56,877 nucleotides of DNA, from contig NZ_FCOJ02000049.1 in NCBI RefSeq assembly GCF_001545035.1, positions 1 to 56,877 on the forward strand, read 5' to 3'. This stretch comes from Caballeronia glebae (GTDB lineage Bacteria; Pseudomonadota; Gammaproteobacteria; Burkholderiales; Burkholderiaceae). Made by a program: the position numbers and the translations under genes. A model generated the notes under the pieces. It was not told the DNA's origin, did not search any database, and saw only the letters and a program-made list of their open reading frames with translations. Positions 16,745 to 25,657 of this stretch are shown here, piece after piece. The stretch's first letter is position 1. Every line of letters starts with the position of its first letter.

Positions 16745-17120
16745 GCGAACGGCCCGCTTGGCCGACACCGAACTGATGTTGCGTGCACTCGATATGGCGT
16801 TGCTGCAGCGACGCCACGAGGGCGTAATTCTACATTCGGATAGGGATGTCAATACACGTCCATTGCATTCGGACGGCGCTGCCGCGAAACCGGCGTGCAG
16901 CCGTCGATGGGCACGGCCGGCGACGCGTACGACAACGCGATGTGCGAATCGTTCTTCGGCACGCTTGAGGCGGAGCTACTCTCCAGAGAACACTTTGCGA
17001 CCCACGAACAGGCCAGGCAGCGCATCTTCTGGTTCCTGGAGGGCTGGTACAACGTACGCCGCCTGCACAGCAGCATCGGCTACCGTTCGCCGCTTGAATT
17101 CGAAAACATCAACGTTAAAC
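16745..17120 (+). mobile_element. IS3-family transposase remnant (orfB C-terminal part)
   Basis: Only the C-terminal part of the DDE integrase core remains. ELMLRALDMALLQRRHEGVI and HSDR come first in one frame. After a one-base loss near 16850 the frame continues as CQYTSIAFGRRC, GDAYDNAMCESFFGTLEAEL and FLEGWYNVRRLHSSIGY, where the catalytic Glu and the C-terminal motif sit. orfA, the first half of orfB and both inverted-repeat ends are absent, so it cannot move. Its left edge touches the upstream region of the CheB-CheR kinase. Confidence 0.8.
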
Positions 17121-17421
17121 GGCAAACCGTATCGCCTTGCGGGTTGCCCACCGGCGGGCAGCGTCATGGTCGAGAGAGGCGACCCGCCGCCCGCCCGTGG
17201 ACAACCCGCGACTCAACACTCAACGGAGGATAGATCGCATCAAATCGCTGGCCGCAAATCCGTCCGTCGAACCGGGTCAACCTCACGTTGCCACTAAAAG
17301 GGGCTGTCGGGATATTGAGCGTCGGCTGTCCGCACAAGAGCGGGCGCCCAAATGTCTAGGCGAGGACATTTTCCAAAGGCCGATAGTGGCCCGACAGCGC
17401 ACGCTCGCCGGCCACCGGCGA
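17121..17421. other. Stretch between IS3 remnant and recombinase, nothing recognised
   Basis: About 300 bases with no recognised gene or repeat. The right-hand half simply follows the recombinase stop codon. Confidence 0.35.
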
Positions 17422-18048
17422 TCACACTTCGGTTTGCTCAGCCATTTCAAGTGCATCGTCTACCTCGATCCCGAGGTATCGCACGGTGCTTTCAATTTTT
17501 GTATGACCCAACAGCAATTGGACCGCGCGCAGGTTCTTGGTACGTCGATAGATCAACGACGCTTTCGTTCGACGCATGGTGTGCGTACCATACGCGGTGT
17601 CATCGAGTCCGATCGACGCGACCCAGCGATCAACGATGCGCGCATACTGGCGCGTCGACACGTGCGCTGAGGCATGTAGTCGACTTGGAAACAAATAGTC
17701 AGCAGGCTTCAATCCCCGCGCCGAGATCCAAGCGGAGACACTTTGACGAGTCTGCTCAGTGATTTCGAACTGCACTGGTCGATGCGTTTTCTGCTGCATG
17801 AATGTCGCGCGACCTACAACATGACCTCCCATGTAGACGTCCTACACCTGCAAGCGCGTCAGATCGCACGCTCGAAGCTTACTGTCGATCGCGAGATTGA
17901 ACATCGCCAACTCACGAGCGTTGGACGACATCTGCAGCCTCGTTCGAATCGCCCAGATTTCCCGAAGCTTCAGCGGAGGCTTCTGGCCGGTTAGCCTCCC
18001 CTTGTTCCACGGCACCCGACGAGCGCCGGAAGAATTAAGCGGTTCCAT
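17422..18048 (-). pseudogene. Small tyrosine recombinase interrupted by an amber codon
   Basis: A tyrosine site-specific recombinase of about 208 codons from the ATG at 18048 (MEPLNSSGARRVPWNKGRL). The stop TAG at 17844-17842 falls in frame between TRLQV and DVYMGGHV, and the same frame then stays open to the normal end. Catalytic residues are present on both sides: the Arg in SKLRACDL, HTMRRTKASLIYRR, and LLGHTKIESTVRYLG with the His and the nucleophilic Tyr. Apart from the one codon the gene is intact. Recombinases of this size are common, often solitary, in proteobacterial accessory DNA. Without suppression it is dead. Confidence 0.85.
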
Positions 18049-18526
18049 GACAATCTCCTCTTCAACGAAGGGAGATCGATTCTGCGCTTGGTGGGGTACA
18101 ACTGCCGTTCGCCACCATTGCGCCATTTCACCTCGGTACTTGCTCGGGCGCAAGGGAAAGTAAATTCCATATCCTTGCTGGGTGTTGCACCGCGTCCCAT
18201 GCGGTTTGAGTGTCGCGTGGCACCGAAGATATCAAGCGGAAGGACTTGGTCTTTTGCAACTGAGCATCGCGACTGCATGTCACGGCGTTGAACTAACGCA
18301 CTGCCCCACAGGGCTTCGTCATGTTGGCGATTGTGGGGCAACCCGTCACCTGATTGAGGCGATTGCTCAAAGGCAGGAGGACAGAAAGATCTGCGTGCGT
18401 TCGGGCAAACGAAAGCTTCCGTGAACGTGACAAAGCCCGCGCAGGCCATCCGCACTGCGGAATCCGGTGATGGTCCGCGCATGCCGATCCTGGACATTAC
18501 CGGCGCCGCCACTCACAGCGAGTCTC
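18049..18526. other. Region behind the recombinase, no clear gene
   Basis: About 480 bases upstream of the recombinase. No supported gene. A 41-codon frame at 18421-18546 (start GTG) could be the head of a truncated gene but is not recognised. One strong inverted repeat is listed separately. Confidence 0.35.
18302..18340. repeat. Perfect 9-bp inverted repeat upstream of the recombinase
   Basis: TGCCCCACA (18302-18310) and TGTGGGGCA (18332-18340) are perfect inverted arms around a 21-base spacer. No T-tract follows on either strand, so it is not a standard terminator. Its position near a recombinase gene would suit a recombination or protein-binding site, but that is inference. Confidence 0.45.
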
Positions 18527-19153
18527 TCATGTCGCATTGCTTGTGATGGCAGCGATCAATTCCCTGGTTGTCAATACTTCATGGGCGTAAGTGGGACCAT
18601 TAATATCCATGGCAGCGCGAGGTGCTTCATGTGAACGCGCAGAGGTCGCATCCCGAACGAGAGTTACGTGATAGCCAAGTTCCATCCCGATGCGGCCCGT
18701 CGCTTCAAGGCAGGTGTTCGCAAGCAGTCCAATCAGGATGATCTTTTCCTTGTAGTTCCTCTTAAGCAGTTGATCCAGATCGGTATTTGGAAAGCCGCTG
18801 GATGCCCAGTGCTCAGTCGCAACAATGTCCCCTGGCTGCACTTGGAATTCGTCGTGAAACGTACCGCCCCATGTTTCCTTTGCAAAAGCTTGGCGCTCAG
18901 CGGCACCAAGCTGGTAAGGCGACGGATATTTCCAGTTCACGTAGTCACCCGACTCCCAACGATGGTGCGGCACGTGAAAAATCGTGACGCCAGAGTTACG
19001 CGCCGTTCGTACGATCGTCTGAAGGTTGTCGACCATGTTGTTCTCTTCGGCGATGTCCTTGATCCACGGAAATAGCTTGCCTCCATCACTCAGAAAGTCG
19101 TTGTACAGATCCACGCAAAGAACTGCTGTGATCTTGGGGTCATAGCTGGTCAT
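18527..19153 (-). CDS. Isochorismatase-family cysteine hydrolase
   Basis: 208 residues from the ATG at 19153 (GGAGAT upstream). The fold is that of isochorismatase/nicotinamidase-like amidohydrolases: the catalytic Asp lies in AVLCVDLYNDFLSD near the N-terminus and the nucleophilic Cys in IGLLANTCLEATGRIGMELG near residue 150. An ATEHWASSGFPNTDLDQLL segment precedes it. The substrate is unknown; family members cleave nicotinamide, isochorismate, biuret or N-carbamoyl compounds. It is monocistronic or leads nothing obvious. Confidence 0.88.
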   Translation of the reverse strand: MTSYDPKITAVLCVDLYNDFLSDGGKLFPWIKDIAEENNMVDNLQTIVRTARNSGVTIFHVPHHRWESGDYVNWKYPSPYQLGAAERQAFAKETWGGTFHDEFQVQPGDIVATEHWASSGFPNTDLDQLLKRNYKEKIILIGLLANTCLEATGRIGMELGYHVTLVRDATSARSHEAPRAAMDINGPTYAHEVLTTRELIAAITSNAT

Positions 19154-19335
19154 CGAAATCTCCGCTGTTGAACTGCGAGCCGAGCCGGCCAGAGGCGACT
19201 CCGGCACTTGCTGAGAATAGATTTAGTGCGCGATCCTTATGGCCGCTGCTTTTTACAAGAGTCTTGAGAAATCCTGTGTCCAAGAAATTGATCCGACTTT
19301 CGTGAGGTCGGCGGTCACAGGCGTATCGAGCGCGC

Positions 19336-19647
19336 TCATGCAAACTTGAGTCCGATCACGCCACCGAGAATCAGCAGAATGAAAAACACCCGCAACGGTG
19401 CGGCCGAATCTCCGAGCAAAGCGATGCCAAGCATTGCCGTACCCGCCGCCCCGATTCCGGTCCACACGGCGTAACCGGTCCCGACCGGCACCGTACGAAG
19501 TGCCACGGAGAGCAGAACGACGCTCGACAGCCCCGTCGCGACCGTAAGCAGCCCAGGCGTCAGTCGCGTGAAGCCGTCTGAAGCCTTCATCGCAAAGGCG
19601 AAAGCGATCTCAAGCACGCCCGCCAGGCCAAGTAGTAGCCATGCCAT
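19336..19647 (-). CDS. Small multidrug resistance (SMR) efflux protein
   Basis: 103 residues with four hydrophobic helices, exactly the SMR size. The essential membrane glutamate is Glu13 in GLAGVLEIAFAFAMK. YAVWTGIGAAGTAMLGI in helix 3 is the family signature. SMR proteins export quaternary ammonium compounds or guanidinium in exchange for protons as antiparallel dimers. It lies 29 bases behind an AhpD-like gene on the same strand, so a shared stress-related transcript is possible. Confidence 0.9.
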   Translation of the reverse strand: MAWLLLGLAGVLEIAFAFAMKASDGFTRLTPGLLTVATGLSSVVLLSVALRTVPVGTGYAVWTGIGAAGTAMLGIALLGDSAAPLRVFFILLILGGVIGLKFA

Positions 19648-19676
19648 CAGTGAAACTCCGTACGATATGAGCGATG

Positions 19677-20135
19677 TCAGGCTTTCGCGTATGCCGCAGC
19701 CGGAGCGGTGCGGAAGGCGATCCCGAGACGATTGAAAGCGTTCATCAAGCTGATCGCATAGGTGAGGTCAGCGAGTTCCTTGTCATTGAATTCGGCCGCC
19801 ACCGCCTGGTAATCTTCATCGGGAGCGTGTGTTTCAGCCACCCGCGTGACCGTTTCCGCCCAGGCGACCGCTGCTTTCTCGCGCGCGCTGAACAGCGTGC
19901 CGGCGTCGCGCCAGACCTGCAGAAGGGTGAGCTTTTCCTCCGATACCCCGAGCCTCTTCAGGTCTCGCGTGTGCATATCGATACAGAAAGCACAGCCATT
20001 GATCTGCGAGACGCGCAGGTACACGAGGTTGATCAGCTCCTTCGCAAGGCCGCATTTCTGAAGTATCGAATGTACTTCACCGAACGCCCGATACGCGTCC
20101 GGCGACGCCTTGCTGTAGTTGATGCGTTGTGTCAT
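19677..20135 (-). CDS. AhpD-like carboxymuconolactone decarboxylase family protein
   Basis: 152 residues. The redox CxxC followed by His is seen in NGCAFCIDMHTRDLKRLG, the AhpD signature. FSAREKAAVAWAETVTRV and ELADLTYAISLMNAFNRLGI complete the helical domain. Proteins with this motif act as alkylhydroperoxidase-type peroxidases rather than lactone decarboxylases. It lies downstream of a MocR regulator transcribed in the same direction and ahead of the SMR efflux gene, which suggests a protective unit against reactive compounds. Confidence 0.9.
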   Translation of the reverse strand: MTQRINYSKASPDAYRAFGEVHSILQKCGLAKELINLVYLRVSQINGCAFCIDMHTRDLKRLGVSEEKLTLLQVWRDAGTLFSAREKAAVAWAETVTRVAETHAPDEDYQAVAAEFNDKELADLTYAISLMNAFNRLGIAFRTAPAAAYAKA

Positions 20136-20256
20136 GAAGAACCTCTCTGATTGACCGTTTAAGAGGCTTCATCTTGTCTCACCTTGGTCCAGTTCAAAAG
20201 GACCATGAACTTGCATCCGCGCTATGCCATGATTCTTGGCGCATGAGTCGAACCGG

Positions 20257-21678
20257 TCACATCAGCGCCAGGATTCGCTTGCCGAGTTGCGCTGCGGTTG
20301 TCTGACTGTCAACGTTCGTGAACCCGACGAGCAGCGCCGATCCGACTTGCCGTCCTTCGCCCCAATCCGAAAGTGCTTCGGCGTACATGCCGCTTTCACC
20401 CATACTCGCAACGAGCCGTCGGTCTGACCGGCGGCAGCGTAAGCGCAAGATCAAATGCATGCCGCCTGGTTGCGCATCAATGTCCACGTAGTTGCCCAGT
20501 GCACTTTCCAGACCCGCGACCGTTGCATCGCGTCGTTCGGCATAAAGCCTGCGCATTCGCTGAATATGCCGCGCAAAGTGCCCCTCTCTCATGAAAGATG
20601 CCACCATCGCCTGAACGAGGTGGGACGTGCCTGTGCCAAGCGTGTGAAAGACCTGCTCGAAGCGTTGGACGAGCGTTCCGGGGACGACGAGATACGCGAG
20701 TCGAAGGCTCGGCATCAGCACCTTGCTGAAAGTGCCTGCATAAAGAACTCTTCCGTTTCCATCCAGACTTTTCAGCGCTGGCAAGGGCCGGCTGATATAG
20801 CGATACTCGCCATCGTAGTCATCTTCGATAATCCATCCCTCGTTTTGTGCCGCCCATTTCAGCAGGGCTAGCCGGCGGGGCAACGAAAGTGTTACGCATA
20901 AGGGGCTTTGATGGGCGGGAGTCACGATCACCGCCCGCGCGCGCGGTGCGAGTTCGATGCCGCAGGCAACATCGATCCCTTCTTCGTCCACCGGAATGGG
21001 AACTCCGTCCAGATTCAGCATACCCATCAACTGCCGGGTCGGCGGGTATCCCGGATTTTCATACCACACCTGATCGCCCGCGTTGAAAAGCGCGTGAGAG
21101 ATGAGTTCGATCGAGTGACGATAGCCTGATGTTACGAACACCTGCGTTGGGGCGCACTTGATGCCGCGCGAGACGTGAACGTATGTCGCGATAGCCGCGC
21201 GCAGTTCCTCCAGGCCACACACTTGCGGGTGAACCATGTCGAACGCTTGCATCGCACGAATACGGTTCGCGCCCAGCCGGGCCCAAATTTTTCGGGGAAA
21301 CATGTCAAGTGCGGGCAAGCCCATCTGAAACGGCAAGATGGAATCGGGACGGAAGCTGGGCGCGTCTGGCGCGGCCTTCAACTTCGGCTGCACTTCGCGT
21401 GTTGGAATCCGCGCCCGGAGGCCGGGCGTCACGATGGTTCCCGCCTGACCTCGCGAGACGACGTACCCTTCGGCAGCCAATAGCTCATACGCGGAATTTA
21501 CCGTGCCCCGGGCCAGACCAAGTTCAGTCATCAGGGCACGCGCGGAGGGTATTCGGTCGCCGGGCTTTAGTGTCCCATCGGCGATGACCGCCACGAGACG
21601 TTCATAGATCTGGCGGTAAAGCGGAGTCTCCGCGGTTGGGTCGAGCGGTGAAACAATCGATGTTTTCAATTTGACCAT
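20257..21678 (-). CDS. MocR/PdxR-type regulator (GntR HTH plus aminotransferase domain)
   Basis: About 473 residues from the ATG at 21678; an ATG at 21723 is possible. N-terminal winged helix: PLYRQIYERLVAVIADGTLKP, ALMTELGLARGTVNSAYELL. A fold-type I aminotransferase domain follows, with GYPPTRQLMGML, IEDDYDGEYRY and the likely PLP Lys in YAGTFSKVLMPSLRLAY. Such proteins sense pyridoxal phosphate or an amino compound. A divergent azoreductase gene starts 283 bases away, and the AhpD-like gene follows behind it, so it may control either. Confidence 0.9.
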   Translation of the reverse strand: MVKLKTSIVSPLDPTAETPLYRQIYERLVAVIADGTLKPGDRIPSARALMTELGLARGTVNSAYELLAAEGYVVSRGQAGTIVTPGLRARIPTREVQPKLKAAPDAPSFRPDSILPFQMGLPALDMFPRKIWARLGANRIRAMQAFDMVHPQVCGLEELRAAIATYVHVSRGIKCAPTQVFVTSGYRHSIELISHALFNAGDQVWYENPGYPPTRQLMGMLNLDGVPIPVDEEGIDVACGIELAPRARAVIVTPAHQSPLCVTLSLPRRLALLKWAAQNEGWIIEDDYDGEYRYISRPLPALKSLDGNGRVLYAGTFSKVLMPSLRLAYLVVPGTLVQRFEQVFHTLGTGTSHLVQAMVASFMREGHFARHIQRMRRLYAERRDATVAGLESALGNYVDIDAQPGGMHLILRLRCRRSDRRLVASMGESGMYAEALSDWGEGRQVGSALLVGFTNVDSQTTAAQLGKRILALM

Positions 21679-21961
21679 GAGCGGTCGCGTCTGCGCGTCT
21701 GAAAAAGGATTGAACCATGGCATGCGAAACAGGCGTTTCTTGCTGCTCGCAGCAATGACAGTTTGGTCTGCCGCTTCGGCATTGTCCGCTATTCATTTCG
21801 ATGTCGTCATCATGGTCTATACGAAAACGCAATTCTTGGTTCTGTTAGTTGAACCATCCCCTCGTTAGAGTATTCCCACGCGACACCTTCATCAAGCGAT
21901 CCAGGCGCATCAGAAGAACACAGCACCGCTGCCTTGATCCGGAACATTGGGAACCACATAG

Positions 21962-22600
21962 ATGAACATCCTGCATCTCACATTCAGTGCCCGGGGAGAG
22001 TCCTCAGAGAGTCAAAGGCTTTCGAGGAAAATCGTCGAGATGCTTTTTCAAAGAAATCCCAAGGCCGAACTGCTCGTCCGCAGACTTGGTGATGGAGCGC
22101 TACCGCACGTCGATGCGGACTACGCGTTCATGCAGCATTCAAACAATGCGGGACCCTACGGAAAGGGGTCGTCCGCCATGTCCGACCAGTTGATCGCGGA
22201 GCTTGAGCGGGCGGACGTGGTTGTCATCGGAACGCCCATGCACAATCTCAGCGTGCCGTCCTCCCTTAAGGCGTGGATCGATCATGTGGTTCGTGCGCGA
22301 AGGACGTTCACCATGGCAACCTCGGGCAAGAAGGGCATGCTGCACGATCGACCTATGTACATCGCGGTAGCGTCCGGCGGACGCTTTTCCGGAACGAACG
22401 CTCATCAGCCGGATTTCCTGACGCCCTATCTGAAGGCCGTTCTGGCGTCGATCGGACTCAACAATCTGCTCTTCTTCTCAGTAGAAGGGACTGGCGCACG
22501 CGCGGAGTCCGTGGAACTCGCCCGTCGCGTGGCCGATCAAGCGCTCACGTCCCATTTCAACTCTCTTGAGCTCCAGCATGCCAGCGAAAACCTCGACTGA
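21962..22600 (+). CDS. FMN-dependent NADH-azoreductase
   Basis: 212 residues, flavodoxin-like fold. The FMN phosphate loop is at the N-terminus (HLTFSARGESSESQRLSRKI), IGTPMHNLSVPSSLKAWID binds the flavin ring, and AVASGGRFSG follows. AzoR enzymes reduce azo dyes and quinones by two-electron transfer, so they serve quinone detoxification. The gene is divergent from the MocR regulator, and its end overlaps the start of the LOG-family gene by 23 bases, so those two are coupled. Confidence 0.92.
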   Translation: MNILHLTFSARGESSESQRLSRKIVEMLFQRNPKAELLVRRLGDGALPHVDADYAFMQHSNNAGPYGKGSSAMSDQLIAELERADVVVIGTPMHNLSVPSSLKAWIDHVVRARRTFTMATSGKKGMLHDRPMYIAVASGGRFSGTNAHQPDFLTPYLKAVLASIGLNNLLFFSVEGTGARAESVELARRVADQALTSHFNSLELQHASENLD

Positions 22601-23183
22601 AACGCCGTCGCGCACAATCAACGCCATCGCCGTTTTCTGCGGCTCGAACTTCGGTTCTTCTGAACAATACGCACAGGACGCACGCAAGCTCGGCCTGGCC
22701 TTGGCAGGTGCGGGCATAAAGGTAGTGTATGGCGGGACGACCAAAGGATTGATGGGTGCCGTAGCCGATGCGGCAATATCGGCGGGAGGCCAGGTGGACG
22801 GCGTCATCACAGAAAGCCTGCATCGGCGCGGCCATTCGCATTCGGCGCTAACTCATTGCGAGATCGCATCCACGCTAAGAAAGCGCAAGGAGCGGATGGT
22901 CGAGCTTGCCGACGCATTCATTGCACTGCCCGGAGGAATCGGAACGATTGAAGAAGTGATGGAAGCCTGGACGATGAACCAGTTGCAGGAAATCGACAAG
23001 CCTTTGGGTCTGTTGAACACTGCGAACTTCTTCATGCCCTTCATGGGTTTCATCGATTACATGATTGAGCAGAGATTTTTGCCTTTCGCACATCGTGAAT
23101 CCATCGCTATCCATAGCCACCCAAACGAATTGATTGAGTCGTTACGTCGCCAGCCACGTATCGATGTACCCAAATGGATTTAG
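22578..23183 (+). CDS. LOG-family protein (TIGR00730, nucleoside monophosphate phosphoribohydrolase)
   Basis: About 201 residues from the ATG at 22578. The signature ALPGGIGTIEEVMEAWT contains PGGxGTxxE, with the catalytic Arg/Glu environment in RKRKERMVELADAFI. VVYGGTTKGLMGAVADAA binds the nucleotide. The family cleaves AMP-type nucleotides or cytokinin ribotides to the free base plus ribose 5-phosphate. Here it is coupled to azoreductase by overlap. The true substrate cannot be told from sequence. Confidence 0.9.
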   Translation: MPAKTSTETPSRTINAIAVFCGSNFGSSEQYAQDARKLGLALAGAGIKVVYGGTTKGLMGAVADAAISAGGQVDGVITESLHRRGHSHSALTHCEIASTLRKRKERMVELADAFIALPGGIGTIEEVMEAWTMNQLQEIDKPLGLLNTANFFMPFMGFIDYMIEQRFLPFAHRESIAIHSHPNELIESLRRQPRIDVPKWI

Positions 23184-23954
23184 CTGATGAGACCGTCATC
23201 TACATCATGAAAATGATCGGATGGCCGCTTACGAGTCTCGAAGAGGCACTCGCATGACCTAAGAGCGGAGGAACTGTACGACCGCTTGTGGCCGATTGTG
23301 TGAGATCGCCAAGGGGCCGCTTCGAGGCGCAATACGGGACGCTTTTGGGTATCCTGTCGACGTCTCCTCAGTCGCACGACGTAAGCGCAAGGTCCTCTGG
23401 TGCCCAGACGGTCGATGCAAGAAAAGCGGTTACTAGCTCGTGACGAGCAGACCTGCATTTGTCCCAATCGATGAACAGCACGCACTTCCGGAGGTTAAGA
23501 ACGTCGTCAAACTTAGCGTACTCTCGATATATCAGGGAACGCCATAGCAACGAGCGCCTACACAGGTGCCTGCTGCGAACGCACGAGGATCGGCAGTGGC
23601 CGGCCGGATGCGGCCAGCGAAGCAGACCACACGTAGTCGTTAGCATCTGCCAGCAGGTTTTCTGCCGCATTGATCGCAGAGTTGCCAACGTCCGTCACGT
23701 GACGCGCGTCCAACGCACGGGCCAGATCGTCCAAGGCCGGCAAGATCCGTCCTCTCGCCGCTCGAATTCGAAAGCCAGCACGCGCCGCATCTAACGGCAA
23801 TTGCCCGAGAAATTACCCAAGAAAACCAAACTTCTTGTTCTCTTCACGAGACCAAAGGTACCCATGAATAACGGTTTATTTATCGTCTGGCACACGTTAG
23901 CTGACTGGCTCTCCGCGATTGCAAACGCCCAAGACCAGATCGGCGTGTTGTGCG
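23184..23954. other. Degenerate or non-coding stretch
   Basis: About 770 bases. On the minus strand 23558-23800 there is an 80-codon frame (HVTDVGNSAINAAENLLADA is typical of its composition) that looks more protein-like than random sequence, but I recognise no family and it may be a gene fragment. Nothing else is supported. Confidence 0.3.
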
Positions 23955-24491
23955 TCAGAACCCAATTCGAAGCGGCTCCGGATGGTGGCGTGTAATCACG
24001 AGTCTCGCGGCGGGCGCGTATCCCCTTTTCATGGTCGGGCTGTCGAATTGACGGCAGGTGGAACCGTCGGGACCGAGCCCCGAGCGCGCCACCAAGGACT
24101 GCTCAGGCCCAGCAGGTGCAAAGTACACGGTCACCTCGCTGCCGCGCCGGAACGGAATCGAGATGCGTGGTCCCCACGCGGATTCGATGATCGGATCGCC
24201 GCTGCAATCCGTCGATCCAAAAACACCCGACGACACGGCAAGCCATTGGAAATCGGTCGCTGAGAAGTGATAGCTCGCGTCCTGAACTCGCGTGAGCGGT
24301 ACGACCGTGGTCGCGTGACCGACCGTGAACGCCACGCCGTTTTCCCCACTGAAACTTGTGAGATCGCCGATAACGCGACCGTTCGCATCAAACACCTTCA
24401 CGGCGCGACGCTCTGCATGACGTTCATAATCCTCAGCGCTAGATGCGATGGCGAAGCACACCAGCAGTATTGCGGACAGACAGCGCTTCAT
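23955..24491 (-). CDS. Secreted PEPL-tail protein A, unknown function
   Basis: 178 residues from the ATG at 24491. Signal peptide MKRCLSAILLVCFAIASSAE, then AVKVFDANGRVIGDLTSFSG and ENGVAFTVGHATTVV, then GSTDCSGDPIIE, a second cysteine in DGSTCRQFDSP, and the tail RHHPEPLRIGF. It shares all these landmarks with the two genes upstream (24521-25063 and 25088-25657). Two conserved cysteines suggest one disulfide in the periplasm or outside the cell. It is the last gene of a tight minus-strand unit, 29 bases after its neighbour. No function known to me. Confidence 0.85.
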   Translation of the reverse strand: MKRCLSAILLVCFAIASSAEDYERHAERRAVKVFDANGRVIGDLTSFSGENGVAFTVGHATTVVPLTRVQDASYHFSATDFQWLAVSSGVFGSTDCSGDPIIESAWGPRISIPFRRGSEVTVYFAPAGPEQSLVARSGLGPDGSTCRQFDSPTMKRGYAPAARLVITRHHPEPLRIGF

Positions 24492-24520
24492 ATCGACCTC
24501 CGTCGGCACGAGCGATGGCG

Positions 24521-25063
24521 TCAATAGACGATGCGCAGCGGTTCGGGATGCCGCTCCGACAGCGGATAGCTGCTTCTCACTGCCCAGTACAGCGCGCCCT
24601 CGTCGAATGGCGTCGCGCTGCACGACGTCGCGCCGGTGCTGTCGGTCTGGCGCAGCGAATACACGTGCACGTTTCCGGAATACCCCTTCACCGCGGTATA
24701 AACCGTCACGTCGACGCCCGTTCTGACCGCGATCGCCGGAGTCGGACTCCCCGAGTACGGCACGAGCACGCCGCCGCTGCAATCGGTCGACGCATAGCCC
24801 ACGGATGAATCAGCGACCCACGTGTATTCGGACGCAGAGTATTGCAACGGACCGACGAGTTTGTGATCGACCATCACGAAGACCGGTTCACCGTCGATGG
24901 CGATATACACGCCGTTCACGCCGCTGAAATACTCCAGCTGCCCGACCGCCCTTCCCTGCGCGTCGTAAACCATCGGCAGACGCGCTTCGTCGTGTGAATC
25001 GCGCTCCCCCGCAAACGTCGCGCTCGCTCCGATGACGAGCAGCGCAACGAGGACTCGGCACAT
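24521..25063 (-). CDS. Secreted PEPL-tail protein B, unknown function
   Basis: 180 residues from the ATG at 25063 (GGAGAC upstream). Signal peptide MCRVLVALLVIGASATFAG, then MVYDAQGRAVGQLEYFSGVN and GVYIAIDGEPVFVMV, then ASTDCSGGVLV, a second cysteine in TSCSATPFDEG, and the tail SERHPEPLRIVY. It is the middle of three tandem paralogues. The DCSG stretch resembles a module seen in various secreted hypothetical proteins of Burkholderiales (from memory, not searched). Confidence 0.85.
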   Translation of the reverse strand: MCRVLVALLVIGASATFAGERDSHDEARLPMVYDAQGRAVGQLEYFSGVNGVYIAIDGEPVFVMVDHKLVGPLQYSASEYTWVADSSVGYASTDCSGGVLVPYSGSPTPAIAVRTGVDVTVYTAVKGYSGNVHVYSLRQTDSTGATSCSATPFDEGALYWAVRSSYPLSERHPEPLRIVY

Positions 25064-25087
25064 GAACGTCTCCGTCGATTGCATGGA

Positions 25088-25657
25088 TCAGTAGTGGATG
25101 GTCAGCGGCTCAGGATAGTGCGCCGACAGCGGATACGTCGTCTCGGACCGGAACGCGGGCACGGGCGCGGTCGACGGCGGCACGTGGCCGATAACAGGCG
25201 GCGGCGCGCAGTGGGACCCGTCGGAGACGGCGACGATCTTCGCCGGAGCCGAGACGGTATCGCCCGCGATCAGCAGTGTGACGTCGGTGCCCGTTCTCGT
25301 CGCGATGGATGGCCGCGGGCCGCTGCCCGGCGAAATGATCGGCGAATCGCTGCAATCGGTGGTCGAGTAGTTAAACGGCCCGAACGTCCACCATTGAAAT
25401 TTGGAGGAGTCGATGTGGTCGGGATCGATACGCAGCCAGGTCACTGCAGCGAAGACGGTCGCGCCGTTGATGGAGAGATATACGCCGTCATAGCCATGAT
25501 AGGAAGCGAGCCGGCCAACGAGCTTGCCTTGCGCATCGAACACTTCCAGGGCACGATGATCCTGGTGCCGGCGCCAATCCTGTGCGTCGTCTGCATGAGC
25601 AAGAAGCGACGTTGGGCTCATGACCAAGGCGAGCATGAGCAGTAACCAACGATGCAT
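25088..25657 (-). CDS. Secreted PEPL-tail protein C, unknown function
   Basis: 189 residues with a good GAAGGAGG site. Signal peptide MHRWLLLMLALVMSPTSLLA, then LEVFDAQGKLVGRLASYHG and GVYLSINGATVFAAV, then YSTTDCSDSPIISPG, a second cysteine in SDGSHCAPPPV, and the tail SAHYPEPLTIHY. First gene of the three-gene unit, with the best ribosome site. Between the cysteine block and the tail it has a Pro-rich insert (HVPPSTAPVPAF) not found in its paralogues. Confidence 0.85.
   Translation of the reverse strand: MHRWLLLMLALVMSPTSLLAHADDAQDWRRHQDHRALEVFDAQGKLVGRLASYHGYDGVYLSINGATVFAAVTWLRIDPDHIDSSKFQWWTFGPFNYSTTDCSDSPIISPGSGPRPSIATRTGTDVTLLIAGDTVSAPAKIVAVSDGSHCAPPPVIGHVPPSTAPVPAFRSETTYPLSAHYPEPLTIHY

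Noticed and set aside
17121..17270. Possible right end of the IS3 element
   Set aside because: No inverted partner of this sequence was found on the left side, and no flanking target duplication, so element ends cannot be called.
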